Assembly (NCBI GenBank): GCA_038380435.1
Contig: JAWZYU010000020.1
Coordinates: 45,416,307-45,480,306, forward strand
Direction of reading: 5' to 3'
Origin: Ryuthela nishihirai
Lineage: Eukaryota > Arthropoda > Arachnida > Araneae > Heptathelidae
DNA: 64,000 nt
In this document: positions 11,301 through 20,998 of the stretch, in pieces
Numbering within the stretch: position 1 is the first letter of the stretch
How the letters are laid out: each line of letters begins with the position of its first letter
Made by a program: the position numbers and the translations under genes
Notes under the pieces: model-generated
Told to the model about the DNA's origin: nothing
Databases searched by the model: none
Seen by the model: only the letters and a program-made list of their open reading frames with translations

Positions 11301-13396
11301 TGATTTCTGATGACCATGAAGTACATATAGCTGGCAATCCTATAAATTATAATTATTGAGGGTCAGAAGTTGACTCATTCATACTTTTTATATTTCAAAC
11401 TGCGTCTGTTGTATCCATAAAAGATACAGATGATTTGCAATTAATTAAAAAGAAGTTCAATTGTTCAACTTATATAAATAAAATCAGCGGCGGATCATCC
11501 TCTACGTAGCCTGGGTCACTTCCTCACTAAACAACAAAAGAAATAACTTTGTGTTTCTTAACACGTGATCCTGTGCACATCATACTTATAATTAAATAAA
11601 CAATTGTGTTTCAGCTTTCTTATTCAAATGTATATTGCACTTAAGCATTAGGGAGTGGAGTTTGGCTATTTCGGTAGTGCGCCAGACTCGTAATCAGCAG
11701 TTCTCAGGTTCGAGTCCCAACTGTGCCCGTGTTGACATTTTCCTCCACTAGCCTCCGTCCTCCCACCGGTCAGAAAGGGAACACGGATGGGTTTTAGAAA
11801 TCTGCCTGCTATCGGATCCTTGTGCAGGAGAGCCATACCATGTGCACTTTAAAGAACACGTTGGATGACCTAGACAGGAGACTACCATATCCCTGATTCT
11901 CTGTTTCTTGGAAGAAAGTTCCTTAATAAACAGAATCTGAATTCGCCTTTTTCTGGGGATTTCGCTCTTGATAAAAAAAAGAGAAATTTATTCTACAATG
12001 TGCAAAATTGACTGTTCAAGAAAAATGTGTTTCATACAAACTTTCTGTAGTGGCAAGCATTTCTGGTGGTAGAACTGAAGAAAAAACTGTGACTCTGTTA
12101 TTTTTTATACTTTGTTAAATCTATCGATTTTTGTTTTTGAAGTCTATTTTGGTGCAGAAAAGAAAGAAAATTGGGGTCCAAGAGTATTGGACCATAGAAA
12201 GGTTTACTCTTCACAAGTGGGAACTTTTAAAAATTCAACAAAAAAGTAATTTATCATTTCATTTTCCTTCATTGTTATTTACACGTCCTATTCTTTGTTT
12301 GTGAAGCAGGAAGCCCAGTGTTGAAGGGTTTCTAACCTTCCCACCACATTTTATGTATCTATCTATCGATATCACGTGCTCAGGAGCCTTTGTGAGACGT
12401 GTGTCTCTCTGCTGTTTCATATTTAGTAATCTGTTAAGATCTACTAAGCATTTGAAAAATGCGAATTATATTTCATAAGTACCAATCAACTAAAAAGAGT
12501 TTTCTAATTATCATTTTTATTGTTCCCAATGGAAACTTCATAGCATTCACATTCCACCACCAAAATTTGGAATTGAATTTTTGAAAATTCAACATTTTCA
12601 CCGTTAGAGGGCGCAATTATAATGTTCGAAAGATTCCAAAAGTGCGAATCATAATATTTTACCAATTCATATCTACCCCTAAAAAGATTTTTCCATTTAT
12701 CCCTAAATACAAAAAATTATGTGCTGAAACAAAAAATCGTCTTTTTCCACCCCCACCCCCTGGGTCTAAGAAGTCAATTCATTATTGCCAATGGAAACAT
12801 CATGGCATTCACATTCCACCAACAAAATTTAAAATTTCTAGCTTAAATACATCGTTTGCAATATTTGTTTGAAATTTTGGAATTTTCAACTTTTTCCACC
12901 GTTAGAGGACATAATTATAGCTTTAGAGATATTATCTGGTTTTCAAAGAAAACTAGATGATAAAAGAATAAAATTTAAAAAAATTTCACTCAGGTTAGGA
13001 TTCTGGAACTTATCTCGCCCCTATTTACCTTATTTCCTATGAGAAATTCATGTCCGGCTAACACTTTACAGGAATTTTTTTAAGAACGCAGTCGGGGGCT
13101 AGATGAATTATTTATGGATGGTAATTCCTTTTTATGAGATTCTCATTTTTTTCTGTTTCAGCGCCCCGGTGCAGTTGGACGAGTGCGTCCCTGATCTCAT
13201 CAAAGAAGAATGTGGCGAAGCAGCAGCAAAGGAATCGAGGAACATCGCCTCTCAGCTGCGGTCCTCATTTACTTTGGAGAGCGGCGACTGCAAAGATTAC
13301 ACCAAAGACACGTGCTCAGGAGCCTTTGTGAGAAGTGTGTCCATCACCTCACTGATGCTCACACTAATATCCGCCATCTTTGTTGGACGATTCTGA
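2202..13396 (+). CDS. Gene A: three-module cysteine-rich, probably GPI-anchored protein (whole gene span, 5' incomplete)
   Basis: Five exons join in frame: 2202-2335, 3620-3716, 7461-7681, 8835-8955 and 13162-13396. All have AG/GT borders and alternating intron phases (1, 2, 1, 2). The product is rich in paired cysteines (for example [10 protein letters not shown] and [13 protein letters not shown]) and charged residues. It ends in a hydrophobic tail (LMLTLISAIFVGRF) after a small-residue CSGA stretch, which is typical of a GPI-anchor signal. An extracellular, membrane-tethered location is inferred from this. The cysteine spacing recalls arthropod 27-kDa haemolymph glycoprotein or T20D4.11-like domains, but that is a resemblance only and the function is unknown. 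The exon matching Gene B's first seen exon was not found on this strand, so the N-terminus lies beyond the window or has been lost. Gene B on the opposite strand has the same exon plan. Confidence 0.8.
2440..2720 (-). mobile_element. SINE family 1 copy, head missing
   Basis: Starts with the reverse of the family 3' end (GGTTGGGTTG), then GACCTCTGAGCGACACTT, and carries the body to GCTGACCGAGGGCAGG. The tRNA-like head is lost. Confidence 0.75.
2745..3245. mobile_element. Fold-back element with about 160-bp inverted arms
   Basis: Arm 2770-2935 is the inverse of arm 3075-3240; both contain TTAACGAGTTATGGAAGTTTG or its reverse. The spacer is about 140 bp. Related single arms occur near 44575-44765 and 59695-59790, so this is a dispersed family. 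The small open frames inside are not protein genes. Confidence 0.8.
3620..3716 (+). CDS. Gene A exon (first half of module 2)
   Basis: A 97-nt exon after a TTTTTCAG acceptor, with donor GTTGGT at 3717. It enters in phase 1 and leaves in phase 2. It encodes [19 protein letters not shown] and ends in NVAC. The [10 protein letters not shown] motif parallels CSREDLRRC in module 1 of Gene B, which supports internal duplication. It differs from Gene B exon 49626-49722 at 2 of 31 residues. Confidence 0.85.
3905..4470 (+). mobile_element. Unclassified dispersed repeat interrupted by SINE family 2
   Basis: Starts near AGAGCCGGATTTAG and resumes after the SINE with CATGCGTTTTTCAAGAA, GGGAAATGTTATAC, a poly-C run (4317-4333) and GCTCGATTGAGTTTT, ending around CTAGATCTCAGTCCGGT. 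The same order occurs at 28415-29050. No coding potential was recognised. Confidence 0.6.
4024..4215 (+). mobile_element. SINE family 2 copy
   Basis: tRNA-Ser-like head with CCGAGTTGTTAGCGCGC (A box) and GGGTTCGAGCCC (B box), then the body CATGGATGTTCGTG to CAAGCAGCTGCTTGAGGGGG. It sits inside the dispersed repeat 3905-4470. Confidence 0.85.
5178..5359. repeat. Nested direct duplications
   Basis: A roughly 45-bp segment starting TCCACAGTCGGGCAGCC appears at 5182 and 5318. Between the copies lies a tandem pair of a 34-bp unit (GACCATGAGAATGCAACTTG). Confidence 0.85.
5695..6075 (-). mobile_element. SINE family 1 copy split by a MITE
   Basis: Body fragment 5695-5788 and tRNA-like head 6009-6075 (reverse of the B box at GGAACTCAAAAG, A-box side CTACCGACTGA) flank the MITE at 5789-6008. 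Confidence 0.7.
5789..6008. mobile_element. Palindromic Tc1/mariner-type MITE (simple form)
   Basis: A TA dinucleotide on both sides, ends CAGTCACTCAAAAAAGTATC and its inverse, and two arms of about 108 bp meeting at GTGTCACGTGACAC. It has no coding capacity and is inserted in a SINE. Confidence 0.9.
6806..7200 (+). mobile_element. SINE family 1, near full length
   Basis: tRNA-like head GGTGGCTCAGTCGGTAGCGC with anticodon-loop CTCGTAA (CGT, Thr-like) and B box GGTTCGAGTCCC. The body contains GGATGGGACGTTAAGCCGTG, CACGTTAAAGAACACGCTGG and CAACAGCTGTTCCAGTGGG. The tail is GCTCAGAGGTAAAACAA. Confidence 0.92.
7461..7681 (+). CDS. Gene A exon (second half of module 2 plus linker)
   Basis: The acceptor TTTTCTGTAG ends at 7460 and the donor GTAAAA starts at 7682. 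The exon has 221 nt and goes from phase 2 to phase 1. It encodes [17 protein letters not shown], then a charged helix ending KAWRC, then a linker with [15 protein letters not shown]. The last dozen residues (MMMADFPSLS) differ in sequence and length from Gene B. The intron just upstream also aligns with Gene B around a GTTCACTTCA stretch, confirming common origin. Confidence 0.88.
7800..8187 (+). mobile_element. SINE family 1, near full length with target duplication
   Basis: Head to tail of the family. TTACTATAGA occurs directly before and after the element. It sits in the Gene A intron after exon 7461-7681. Confidence 0.9.
8190..8632 (+). mobile_element. Rearranged SINE family 1 copies in tandem
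   Basis: A short copy (head remnant ATCGTAATCTGCAG joined to the tail) is followed by a second, headless copy starting at ACCCTGCCCTGCTCTCTGTC. It directly follows the previous SINE. Confidence 0.75.
8835..8955 (+). CDS. Gene A exon (first half of module 3)
   Basis: A 121-nt exon, phase 1 to phase 2, with acceptor TTCTTACAG and donor GTAAGT. It encodes ESTCLAGLLAKDNRCKRKLQ and then a charged helix ending KKQKIC. It is equal in length and phase to the module-1 opening exon of Gene B (58755-58875) and to the Gene B counterpart 38161-38281. Only 13 of 39 residues match the counterpart, mostly the cysteines and a KLQ/NEN core, so this module evolves faster than the exons upstream. Confidence 0.8.
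9176..9566 (+). mobile_element. SINE family 1 with target duplication and internal hairpin
   Basis: Full family structure with GCTCTCTAAAC on both sides. Positions 9301-9320 are the exact inverse of 9270-9289, so a segment has been copied in reverse. Confidence 0.9.
9600..10570. other. AT-rich intron sequence, nothing recognised
   Basis: Intron of Gene A between exons 8835-8955 and 13162-13396. Low-complexity AT-rich DNA around 9770-9930; no repeat family or exon was seen. Confidence 0.5.
10818..11209 (-). mobile_element. SINE family 1, full length
   Basis: Reverse orientation, from the 3' tail (GGTTGGATTGTTTTACC) to the head (CTACCGACTGAGCCACC). A TATTACAG-like short duplication lies on both sides. 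Confidence 0.92.
11650..11905 (+). mobile_element. Diverged SINE family 1 fragment
   Basis: Head with GGTAGTGCGCCAGACTCG and CAGGTTCGAGTCCC, then a degraded body to GGAGACTACCAT; the 3' part is missing. Confidence 0.7.
12372..12408 (+). pseudogene. Short copy of the Gene A terminal-exon tail inside the last intron
   Basis: About 36 bases match the terminal exon around 13308-13343 (CACGTGCTCAGGAGCC, then TTTGTGAGA) with two or three mismatches. It would encode TCSGAFVRRVS. No flanking ectodomain sequence was recognised, so it is a small duplicated scrap. Confidence 0.45.
12520..12945. repeat. Direct repeat pair in Gene A intron
   Basis: 12525-12640 and 12778-12940 share CCAATGGAAAC, GGCATTCACATTCCACCA-like and CACCGTTAGAGG landmarks in the same order. 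Function and family are unknown. Confidence 0.65.
13162..13396 (+). CDS. Gene A terminal exon (second half of module 3, GPI-like tail, stop)
   Basis: The acceptor CTGTTTCAG ends at 13161, and the first base completes a TGC codon split by the intron. The exon encodes APVQLDECVPDLIKEECGEA, a helical stretch, CKDYTKDTCSGA and a hydrophobic tail ending FVGRF, with stop TGA at 13394-13396. The tail is strongly conserved with Gene B while the ectodomain part is not. A short tail without a cytoplasmic domain favours a GPI signal over a true transmembrane anchor. Confidence 0.88.
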
Positions 13397-13540
13397 GAGA
13401 GATTTTTTTTTTAAACTCTCAGCTTGCATAAATAGGTTCATCTTAATCTGCATACGACTTATGCAGATGTAGTTGTGCTTGCGTGTATCTTCCACCATTA
13501 ATGAACGCCCAAAATGTGGAGCCTTTGTTGAGAGCGTGCA
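13397..13540 (+). other. Gene A 3' untranslated/flanking region shared with Gene B
   Basis: After the stop codon this aligns with the - strand of 35040-35172. Common stretches are CTCTCAGCTTG, ATAAAT and CATTAATGAACG. No clear AATAAA signal was placed. Confidence 0.6.
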
Positions 13541-13965
13541 TTGATTATTGCTACGTTTGGAGTAAATATTCTGTACAAGGTTGGTTGGTTGGTTGTTTTA
13601 GGTTTATTGGCGCATCGGCAACTAAGGCCATAATGCGCCAGACAAAGACAGATAGTAAATAACTCTGTACAAGTAACGTCGAAATTAATTCTGTTTCTGG
13701 GATCGGTTTGTTGGACGACAGGTCATTTAGAGAAAGTGAAACAAGAGTTCGAATCAAGACCATTAAGGATGTTTCTTTGAATAATGTGTACGAAACCTTT
13801 CTTCTTCATCTTCTCAAGAAAAATAATAATAAAACCTTTAAACAACTTGAATAAAGGGCAAAAAATATCCAATATCGTCGTACAGATTTCATAGGCAGAA
13901 TATAAGTTAAATCTTCGCATACTCATAGCATTAAAAATAAAATTTGCGTGTCATAACATACAAAC

Positions 13966-15040
13966 AAAGGACGTCCCAAAAGAATTAAAAAAATTATTAA
14001 AAATACAAAAGTGTATTAAGCATTTTGAATCAACGTTGTCGCATTCAAAATATCTCCCACTTATGATGCCCTGGTCTCAGCGTTCCTGCTACTTGTTAAA
14101 CGTTTTCAGGAACTCTGTTTGGAACGACCTTCAAAATCGACTGCGTGTTTGAAATTACTTCTGAATCCATGCAGATTTTTTTTTAATGGAAATAACCAGA
14201 AATCACATGGCGAGAGATCGGGACTGTACGGCGGCTGCCACACATCAGAAGCATTTTTTTTCCTCAAGGAAAATTCAGCGACTATCTCAACGGTATGTGG
14301 TCGAGCGTTATCATGGTGAAGAATCCAAACATGTTAAAATTCTGGTCTTTCTGTTCCAATCTGAGTCGAAAGTCTTTTGAGGACAGGTTACCTCATTGGC
14401 TAATCACACTGTCTCGTGATAATATTGAGGATTCACAGTAGTTTTTGACAGCACAATATGCTGAGAACTAATTAGCTCGACTGTCAAAAAAAGCGATCAG
14501 CATTACTTGCATGTTGATTTGGATTGACGAGGTGTTTTCTCTTGAGTTGAGTGAGTCACTTTCCGAATGAGACTTTCTTGTTCGGGTCGTGATGGTGACG
14601 CCACATCTCGTGTCCGATGATGACCTTCTCCAGGTAGTGGGAATCTCCAGGTCTTTCCACTGCAGACGACGGTTGTGTTGCTCATCGGATAACGAGAGAG
14701 GAAACCATTTCGAACACACTAATCTCATTTCCTGTTGTTTCGTCAGTAATCGGTGAACCGATGCTTTCTGTATTCCTGTTAATTCTTCTATTGCTCTAAC
14801 AAACAAAATTCTGTCCTCTTGAATAACAACAGAAATTGTGTTGAAAGATACTTCATCAGTGCACGTGGACAGTCTGCCTCAATGCGGAATCAAAGCGACT
14901 GTTTCTGAACCATTTTCGAAATTTCTGTACCATCTGTATATTTTATTGCGCTAAATATTCTTTCTTGTACGCTTTTTTCAATAACTGCAATTTCCGAAAC
15001 ACTTCCTCCAAGTCACATACAAAATTTTATGGTCCAACGC
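13966..15040 (-). pseudogene. Degenerate mariner transposase/element
   Basis: On the - strand, pieces of a mariner transposase are spread over several frames. They include an N-terminal helix region (AIEELTGIQKASVHRLLTKQ), HDNARPHTV near 14290-14325 and PPYSPDLSPCDFWLFP. These carry two of the usual catalytic Asp positions. Stops and frameshifts break it throughout. One end carries GGACGTCCCAAAAG. It lies between the two genes. Confidence 0.85.
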
Positions 15041-15059
15041 TATTCAGTTTTTATATCCC

Positions 15060-16400
15060 TAACATAAGAAACTTGAAAGAAATAGCCACAGAAAGCGTTT
15101 AACAGGAGGCTACGAAGATACCTTACTTCAAACGATTTCTATTCCTAATAGAACACTGCGAGAAACTAAACGACGGTTGTCATGGTTACGAGACAATATG
15201 ATTAGCCATGAGTCTACTAAGGAGTTTTGTAAACAGTGTTGCCAATTTAGAGAAAAAATATAACTCATTTGTTTTGGTACGCTCTTGGTACAGTATATTG
15301 AAATTGAGATTTTATTTACATCTGTCTCTGACAAATAAAATGCAACGAAGAATTAATATATTTGTGACGTTTAAAAAGAATTAATATATTTTTGTTTTGT
15401 TACTGAATTATAAAAGTGAAACTTTTTTTATGAATCGAAAGCCTCGTTTAATTTACCTTTGGCAACCGAGATATTTAGACAGAGCGAGAATTTTGCAATG
15501 AATAACTTCTTGTTGGAGTAGATCTAGGATATTGCGGGGGGGGGGGGGGGTGCATATTTGCTCCCACCTCTTAATTTTTTTTTCGAAATCCTTTCCGGTG
15601 TTCTTGTAATTTAATTTGCAGTCATAAAAACTTACGGCAAATAATAAATGTTATTTATGCTCAATAGAACATTTGCTTTCAAACAAAAAATTGCTGAAAA
15701 TATTTTGGTCATTTTCAATAAAATTGAACTAGTTAAATAAGTGAATAATATTTGAGGTGTATTTTATCTCGTTTTCAACAAAACAGTTACTGTTTTCTTT
15801 ATTTATCGTCCATATATCTGTGGAAATTCAACTTCTGTTTTAGGATATAATGGAAACAATTTCTTTTAGATTAGAACAGGTGCCAAAGAAATATCGCTTT
15901 ATTCTGATCTCCCGGTAGATTTAGTTTCTACTTTTATAAAGTTTTAAAGTGGGAAAATGGAAAATGTTTCAAGGGACTATTGGAACTGATCCCTCCATGC
16001 TTGAAGTTTAGAATGGTAGGTGGGGTCAATGTTGTATCTAGAGTTCCTGTCGCCTATGGAAAAATGTCAGAAATGTACCTTTTTTATAGCTAAAACACTG
16101 CTTTTTGAAATTAAAAATGCATGTTTTTTTATAGAAGGAAAACTTAGAAGTAAAGGTATGGTATACAATAACAATAAATAAAAAATAGTCAAAAATAGCG
16201 ATTATTTTTTACATATATAAAACAAATCATTGCACCAAAATTCATGTATTTTTAAGTTAATTTTATTGCCTATATTTTGGTAAAATTGTTAATGACATCA
16301 TAAAAAGTTGTTTCCTGAAATGAATATTTTTCAAAAGATAAAAAAAATGATACAACTTTTTTTTTCTACTTTTTTAATAAATAATTTTTATTTATTTTGC
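15060..16400. other. AT-rich intergenic DNA, nothing recognised apart from poly-G
   Basis: Open frames here are short and lack any recognisable domain. Confidence 0.5.
15536..15550. repeat. Poly-G run (15 G)
   Basis: Uninterrupted G tract in AT-rich DNA. Confidence 0.95.
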
Positions 16401-16419
16401 TTTTATTTGCAATGTATAG

Positions 16420-16610
16420 GACGAAGAAGGATCCTAGAAACTACTTCTAGCTTTTACAGGCCTTCTCATACAATGATATACCCCTCTGAGACGAAGTCAC
16501 TGCTGACAACTAATCTCAGAGCTAACAGCACACAAAAAACAACCATTCCATCCCAGTACTCGAACCCGGACCCTGCAGTTGCAGTGTTACTGTCAACTAA
16601 TAAATTTTTA
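16420..16610 (-). mobile_element. Possible third tRNA-derived SINE, fragment
   Basis: AGTACTCGAACCCGGACCC read in reverse gives a B-box-like GGGTCCGGGTTCGAGTACT, followed by an unrelated body. Only one copy was seen, so this is tentative. Confidence 0.35.
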
Positions 16611-16813
16611 TATACAATGATGATAATATGTGAAATTTTACCCGTATATACGAAATTATCATATTGGCCTTAGTCTAGCTACGGAGCTGGGTGAGATGGT
16701 CAAATGGTATACATTGACAGCAATGATTAGGTCTTTTACTCTCAGCGGAATGGAAAAAAAAGGAAATGTTTGTTTTAAAAGAAAAATAAAAAATTCATTT
16801 TCTGTGAAATAGG

Positions 16814-17119
16814 TACAGTCGCTCATATTATTTTGATACTAGATCGTGTGGGCTCACTCACGGAAATATTGAGCGTGTGCAGTTACCGTTCACAGCAAAC
16901 TGGAGCGTGTGCAGTAACTGCATACGCTCCAGTTTGCTGTGAACGGTAACTGGAGCGTATACAGTTGCTGTACACGCTCCAGATATTTTTCCTGAATTCT
17001 GTAATCACGTGACACGAAGGTTGCCAGACCACTAATTTTCTAAAAAAACTCGTTGCCAGATATTTTTTCTGAATTCTGTAATCAACCATGGTGTTCGGAT
17101 ACTTTTTTGAGCGACTGTA
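16814..17119. mobile_element. Chimeric MITE (second-family end on the left, first-family arm on the right)
   Basis: Left end CAGTCGCTCATATTATTTTG leads into a GC-richer palindrome (CTGGAGCGTGTGCAGT with inverse copies). The right side is one arm of the simple MITE ending GAGCGACTGTA. TA lies on both sides. Confidence 0.85.
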
Positions 17120-17429
17120 CAAATGAAATATTACTATTTGCACTTTCTGACTTGTCCGTTAGTTCCAATTTTTTTCCATTAGAAGGTGTAAAAGTCAGAA
17201 AATGACTAATTTCTTTACCATTGAAATTGAGCATTCCACATTCGCCAGAGGTGATCTGTTATTATTTTGGTTTTATATTCCATTATGACAATTTTAACCA
17301 GCGGACATTTTTGAGTGTTACAAATATACTGTTTTTACACTTTTTACCTATGTAAATAAATAAGTATCTACTTTCTCATTTTCTATTTCATGTATTATTA
17401 GTATATTTATGTTACAGTTAAAACCTGAT

Positions 17430-18735
17430 ATCGGTTGATTCTAATTTTACCTAGTCAATTCTAGAAATGACGAAAGCTGTTTGGGAACACCCGAATTCTA
17501 TTTAGGAATTCTAAGATTCACTAAAATTTCAGTTAAAACTAATGTTTCTCACAGGGATTATTAGTCAATAGTAGTTTAAGCTGGATTAAAATTAAATTTA
17601 GAAATAAATTGTGATTTTATTAATCAAAACTACACATAACGGCAAGAATTATAAGAAAAATAACATTAGGTCGATGATCATTACATAGAATAAAAACATG
17701 AGAAATATTTCGTTCTAATAATGACTACTATTAATTATTTCAGAAAGCAAAATGGTCGTATTTCAAAAACTATACAAAGAATTAATAATAATTTTATTGC
17801 ATATTTTTGCATAATAAAGCACTATGGCATTTTGAGTTGCATAATCTGATTAATTTGACGAGTGACACGAAAATTCTTCTGACTTGAGTTTAGAACTGGA
17901 AGGAAAATTCTATTGAATGGACTTCGATTTGACAACAAAAATGAAATTTCAAAAAGAGGTACGCAGATTGCACAAGCGAAGAGACGAGAATTCCAGTAAT
18001 CGTAAGATTCCACACTTTACTGATTCATTGCCTTTGTGACCCCAGCAAAGAGGTACACAGATTGCACAAGCGAAGAGACGAGAATTCCAGTAATCGTAAG
18101 ATTCCACACTTTACTGATTCATTGCCTTTGTGACCCCAGCAAAGAGGTACACAGATTGCACAAGCGAAGAGACGAGAATTCCAGTAATCGTAAGATTCCA
18201 CACTTTACTGATTAATTGCCTTTGTGACCCCAGCAAAGAGGTACACAGATTGCACAAGCGAAGAGACGAGAATTCCAGTAATCGTAAGATTCCACACTTT
18301 ACTGATTCATTGCCTTTGTGACTCCAGCTCCTTTAAGATTCTTTTCATAAACTGACCGACGTATTCATAAGAGACGAAGATTCAGATTTAAAGCGATTCC
18401 ATACTTAACGGATTCATAGGAAATGAAGATTCAAACTTGATAGATTCCATACCTGATGGATTCACTGAAAACGAAGATTCAAATCTAAGAGATTCCATAC
18501 TTGATGGATCACGCGGTTTCACACCCTCTATAGCAGTGTCTGGAATTGATAAACATACATGTCAGCTAAGCGTGTTAAAACTTGACCGAAATAATATGGA
18601 CTAAAAATGACTGTGAGAAAACTAGTTTCAACTGAAATTTTAGTGAATACTAGAATACCTAAAGAGAATTTGGGTTTTCCCAAACAGCTTTCGTCATTTC
18701 CAGTAAAACTAGAAATAGTTGTATTTTAATTACAA
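17430..18735. mobile_element. 1.3-kb element with about 150-bp terminal inverted repeats
   Basis: 17440-17580 is the inverse of 18590-18730, sharing GAAATGACGAAAGCTGTTTG and ATTCACTAAAATTTCAGTT. It has no transposase and the interior holds the 94-bp tandem repeat. A non-autonomous DNA transposon is the best guess. Confidence 0.75.
17951..18328. repeat. Tandem repeat, about 94-bp unit, four copies
   Basis: The unit starts AAAGAGGTACACAGATTGCA and ends TTTGTGACCCCAGC. Copies 2-4 are nearly identical; the first has GTACGCAG. Confidence 0.95.
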
Positions 18736-19164
18736 TCTTCCATTCGAGTACTATTTATATGAACATCATTGTATGCAAATCATACATTGTTTCTAAAGCT
18801 ATTTTAATGTGTCATTATGTTGTAAGAGTTAAAACAAAGTGAGTTGGTGTCGCTTTATAGTTTCTTTTGCGCTCAAGTGTCATCCCAATTCAACAACAAA
18901 CCAGTTCTCTTCAATTATTTTTCCTTTTACCATTGTTTTTAATGCAACTATATGAAGCGCATTTAGGGGAATACTTTTTATCAGGGTCAGTAGGAGAAAA
19001 AGCAATCACAACGTATATCTTCAAAAGTGTTCGGGAAATTCGATATTATATGAATGGAAAGACACATTCAAGGTTCCTAACTCTGAAAATAAGCTGCCAA
19101 CGGGAAATTATTACTCGAGATAAATTGACCATCTTACTCAAATCCCTTTAAATCTTAGTCTCCA

Positions 19165-19535
19165 TGGCAGGAGTGGCTCAGTCGGTAACGCGACAGGCGC
19201 TTAATCTGTAGTTCTCATGTTCGAGTCCCACCTGTAATTACAGTTCAGATTTATCGCCGCTTCAGTCAGAAAGGGGACACCGATAGACTTGAAAATTCCG
19301 CCGTCCGTCGGATGGGATGTTAAGCTGTGGTTCCATGTACTGGAGGAAAAAAATGTGCACGTAATAGAGCACCTGGATGGACTTGACGGGAGGCTACCAT
19401 CTGTCTCCTAACAACTGTTCAGTGAGTTCCCTTCCCCCAACCTTCTCTGAGCCTTCGAGGTTCTTGTGACCTGGCCATTTAGCGCATTGTGTGCAAAAAA
19501 AAGTGCGCTCAGAGGTAAAAACAACCCAACCCAAA
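19165..19535 (+). mobile_element. SINE family 1, diverged
   Basis: Head GAGTGGCTCAGTCGGTAACG, a B-box region GTTCGAGTCCC, body with GCCGTCCGTCGGATGGGATG, and tail CTCAGAGGTAAAAACAACCC. Confidence 0.88.
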
Positions 19536-20179
19536 TTCTAAGCACTTTTGGTAATATAGTGTGCTTATAAACTGTTTATTGTTATTACTTTGTTGTATTT
19601 TTATTACTTTGCTCAGTTTTAATTATTTCCATTATTTATGTTTTTTAATAACCAATTCGTGATTAATAATATTTTTAATAGCCAATATGCCTTAACTGGT
19701 GAGAAACGGATGGATGACATCATTGGCTATATTTATCCCAAAACAACTGATTTCTTTCACCGCTTAATTTGCTACTAATGCCAGATCTAAAAAAGATTGG
19801 GGAGGGAGGGGATAATTGCTGCCCCACAGGAGGACTGGAGAATTTTAATGATCAACACGGAGGCGAAAAAAAAATTAATTTATATATATTTTGTACGATT
19901 TTTTAAGAAAAAAAGAGCACTAAATCGTAAGAAACACATCTGTTTGCATTATCGGCAGGAATGTTTTTCAAAGAGAAATTATTCTGGAGCAACGTTCTGG
20001 TCCTTTCCGGTTCAATCCTGTCACTTCCCCCCCCCTCCCACCAGTTGTTTTTAGATCTTTGCCTATTCGATACCAAACTCAATGTATTCTAAATGTTAAA
20101 ATGAATTGAAATGCATGAACTAATCTGAATAAAATGACATTTTTCGTTCCGTCTCTAATATAGCAATTAAATTCTCTTC

Positions 20180-20234
20180 AGCCGAACGAAAACGATAATA
20201 ACTAAGTCACAGTTATTATCGTTTTCGTTCGGCT
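20180..20234. repeat. Perfect 23-bp hairpin
   Basis: Arms 20180-20202 and 20212-20234 (AGCCGAACGAAAACG side) are exact inverses with a 9-base loop. Confidence 0.95.
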
Positions 20235-20786
20235 ACATCAAATTATTTATTTACTTTTTAAACAGTCTTCAACCGGAAAGCAATAGCTCTTTATGAAAAA
20301 TGGGTTGGAGTTCATTTCTGAGTGTCACTTTTTGCCACACAATGGGTTAAATGGCAATGTCATAAGGACCCCCAAGGGTTCAGAAAAGCCTGGGGGAAGG
20401 GAATCCCTGGACAACTGTTAGCAAACAAATAGTAGCTCTTTATGCCAAGGTCATCCAGTATATTCTTTAGCGTGCACAGGAACAGCACACGAGGCGAGCT
20501 ACCGACTCAAATCTTTGCCTCAGTTACTCAGAATCAGACGCTTTGTTCACGAGCGAAGGTCACTCGCATGGGTCTAACTAGGATGACGTCAGCATTATTC
20601 TGTGCCGTAATTGTATGGCCTTGCCTTGTAGGAGGTGTTGGCACAGGTGTGTATATATCTCTCCTACACACGTGACCACAGCTGAAGGACACATTCGGTG
20701 GATTTCGGCTTTTTCAAGACCATGGATGTCTTCTTTCTGATCCAAGGGCAGGGTGCAGGTTTAACGGAGACAAATCTCAACTCTTG

Positions 20787-20998
20787 TACAGTCGCTCAAA
20801 AAAGTATCCGAACACTATCGTTGATTACAGAATTCAGAAAAAATATCTGGCAACGATTTTTTTAGAAATTAGTGGTCTTCGTGTCACGTGACACAAAGAT
20901 CTTGCCAGATCACTAATTTCTAAAAAAATCGATGCCAGATATTTTTTCTGAATTCTGTAATCAACGATAGTGTTCGGATACTTTTTTGAGCGACTGTA
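20787..20998. mobile_element. Palindromic MITE (simple form), first of two
   Basis: TA-flanked, arms begin CAGTCGCTCAAAAAAGTATC and meet at TCACGTGACA. It shares its right TA with the next copy. Confidence 0.92.

Noticed and set aside
13134..13331. Alternative frames over the terminal exons of Genes A and B
   Set aside because: They overlap the spliced frame, are not conserved between the copies and lack splice support.
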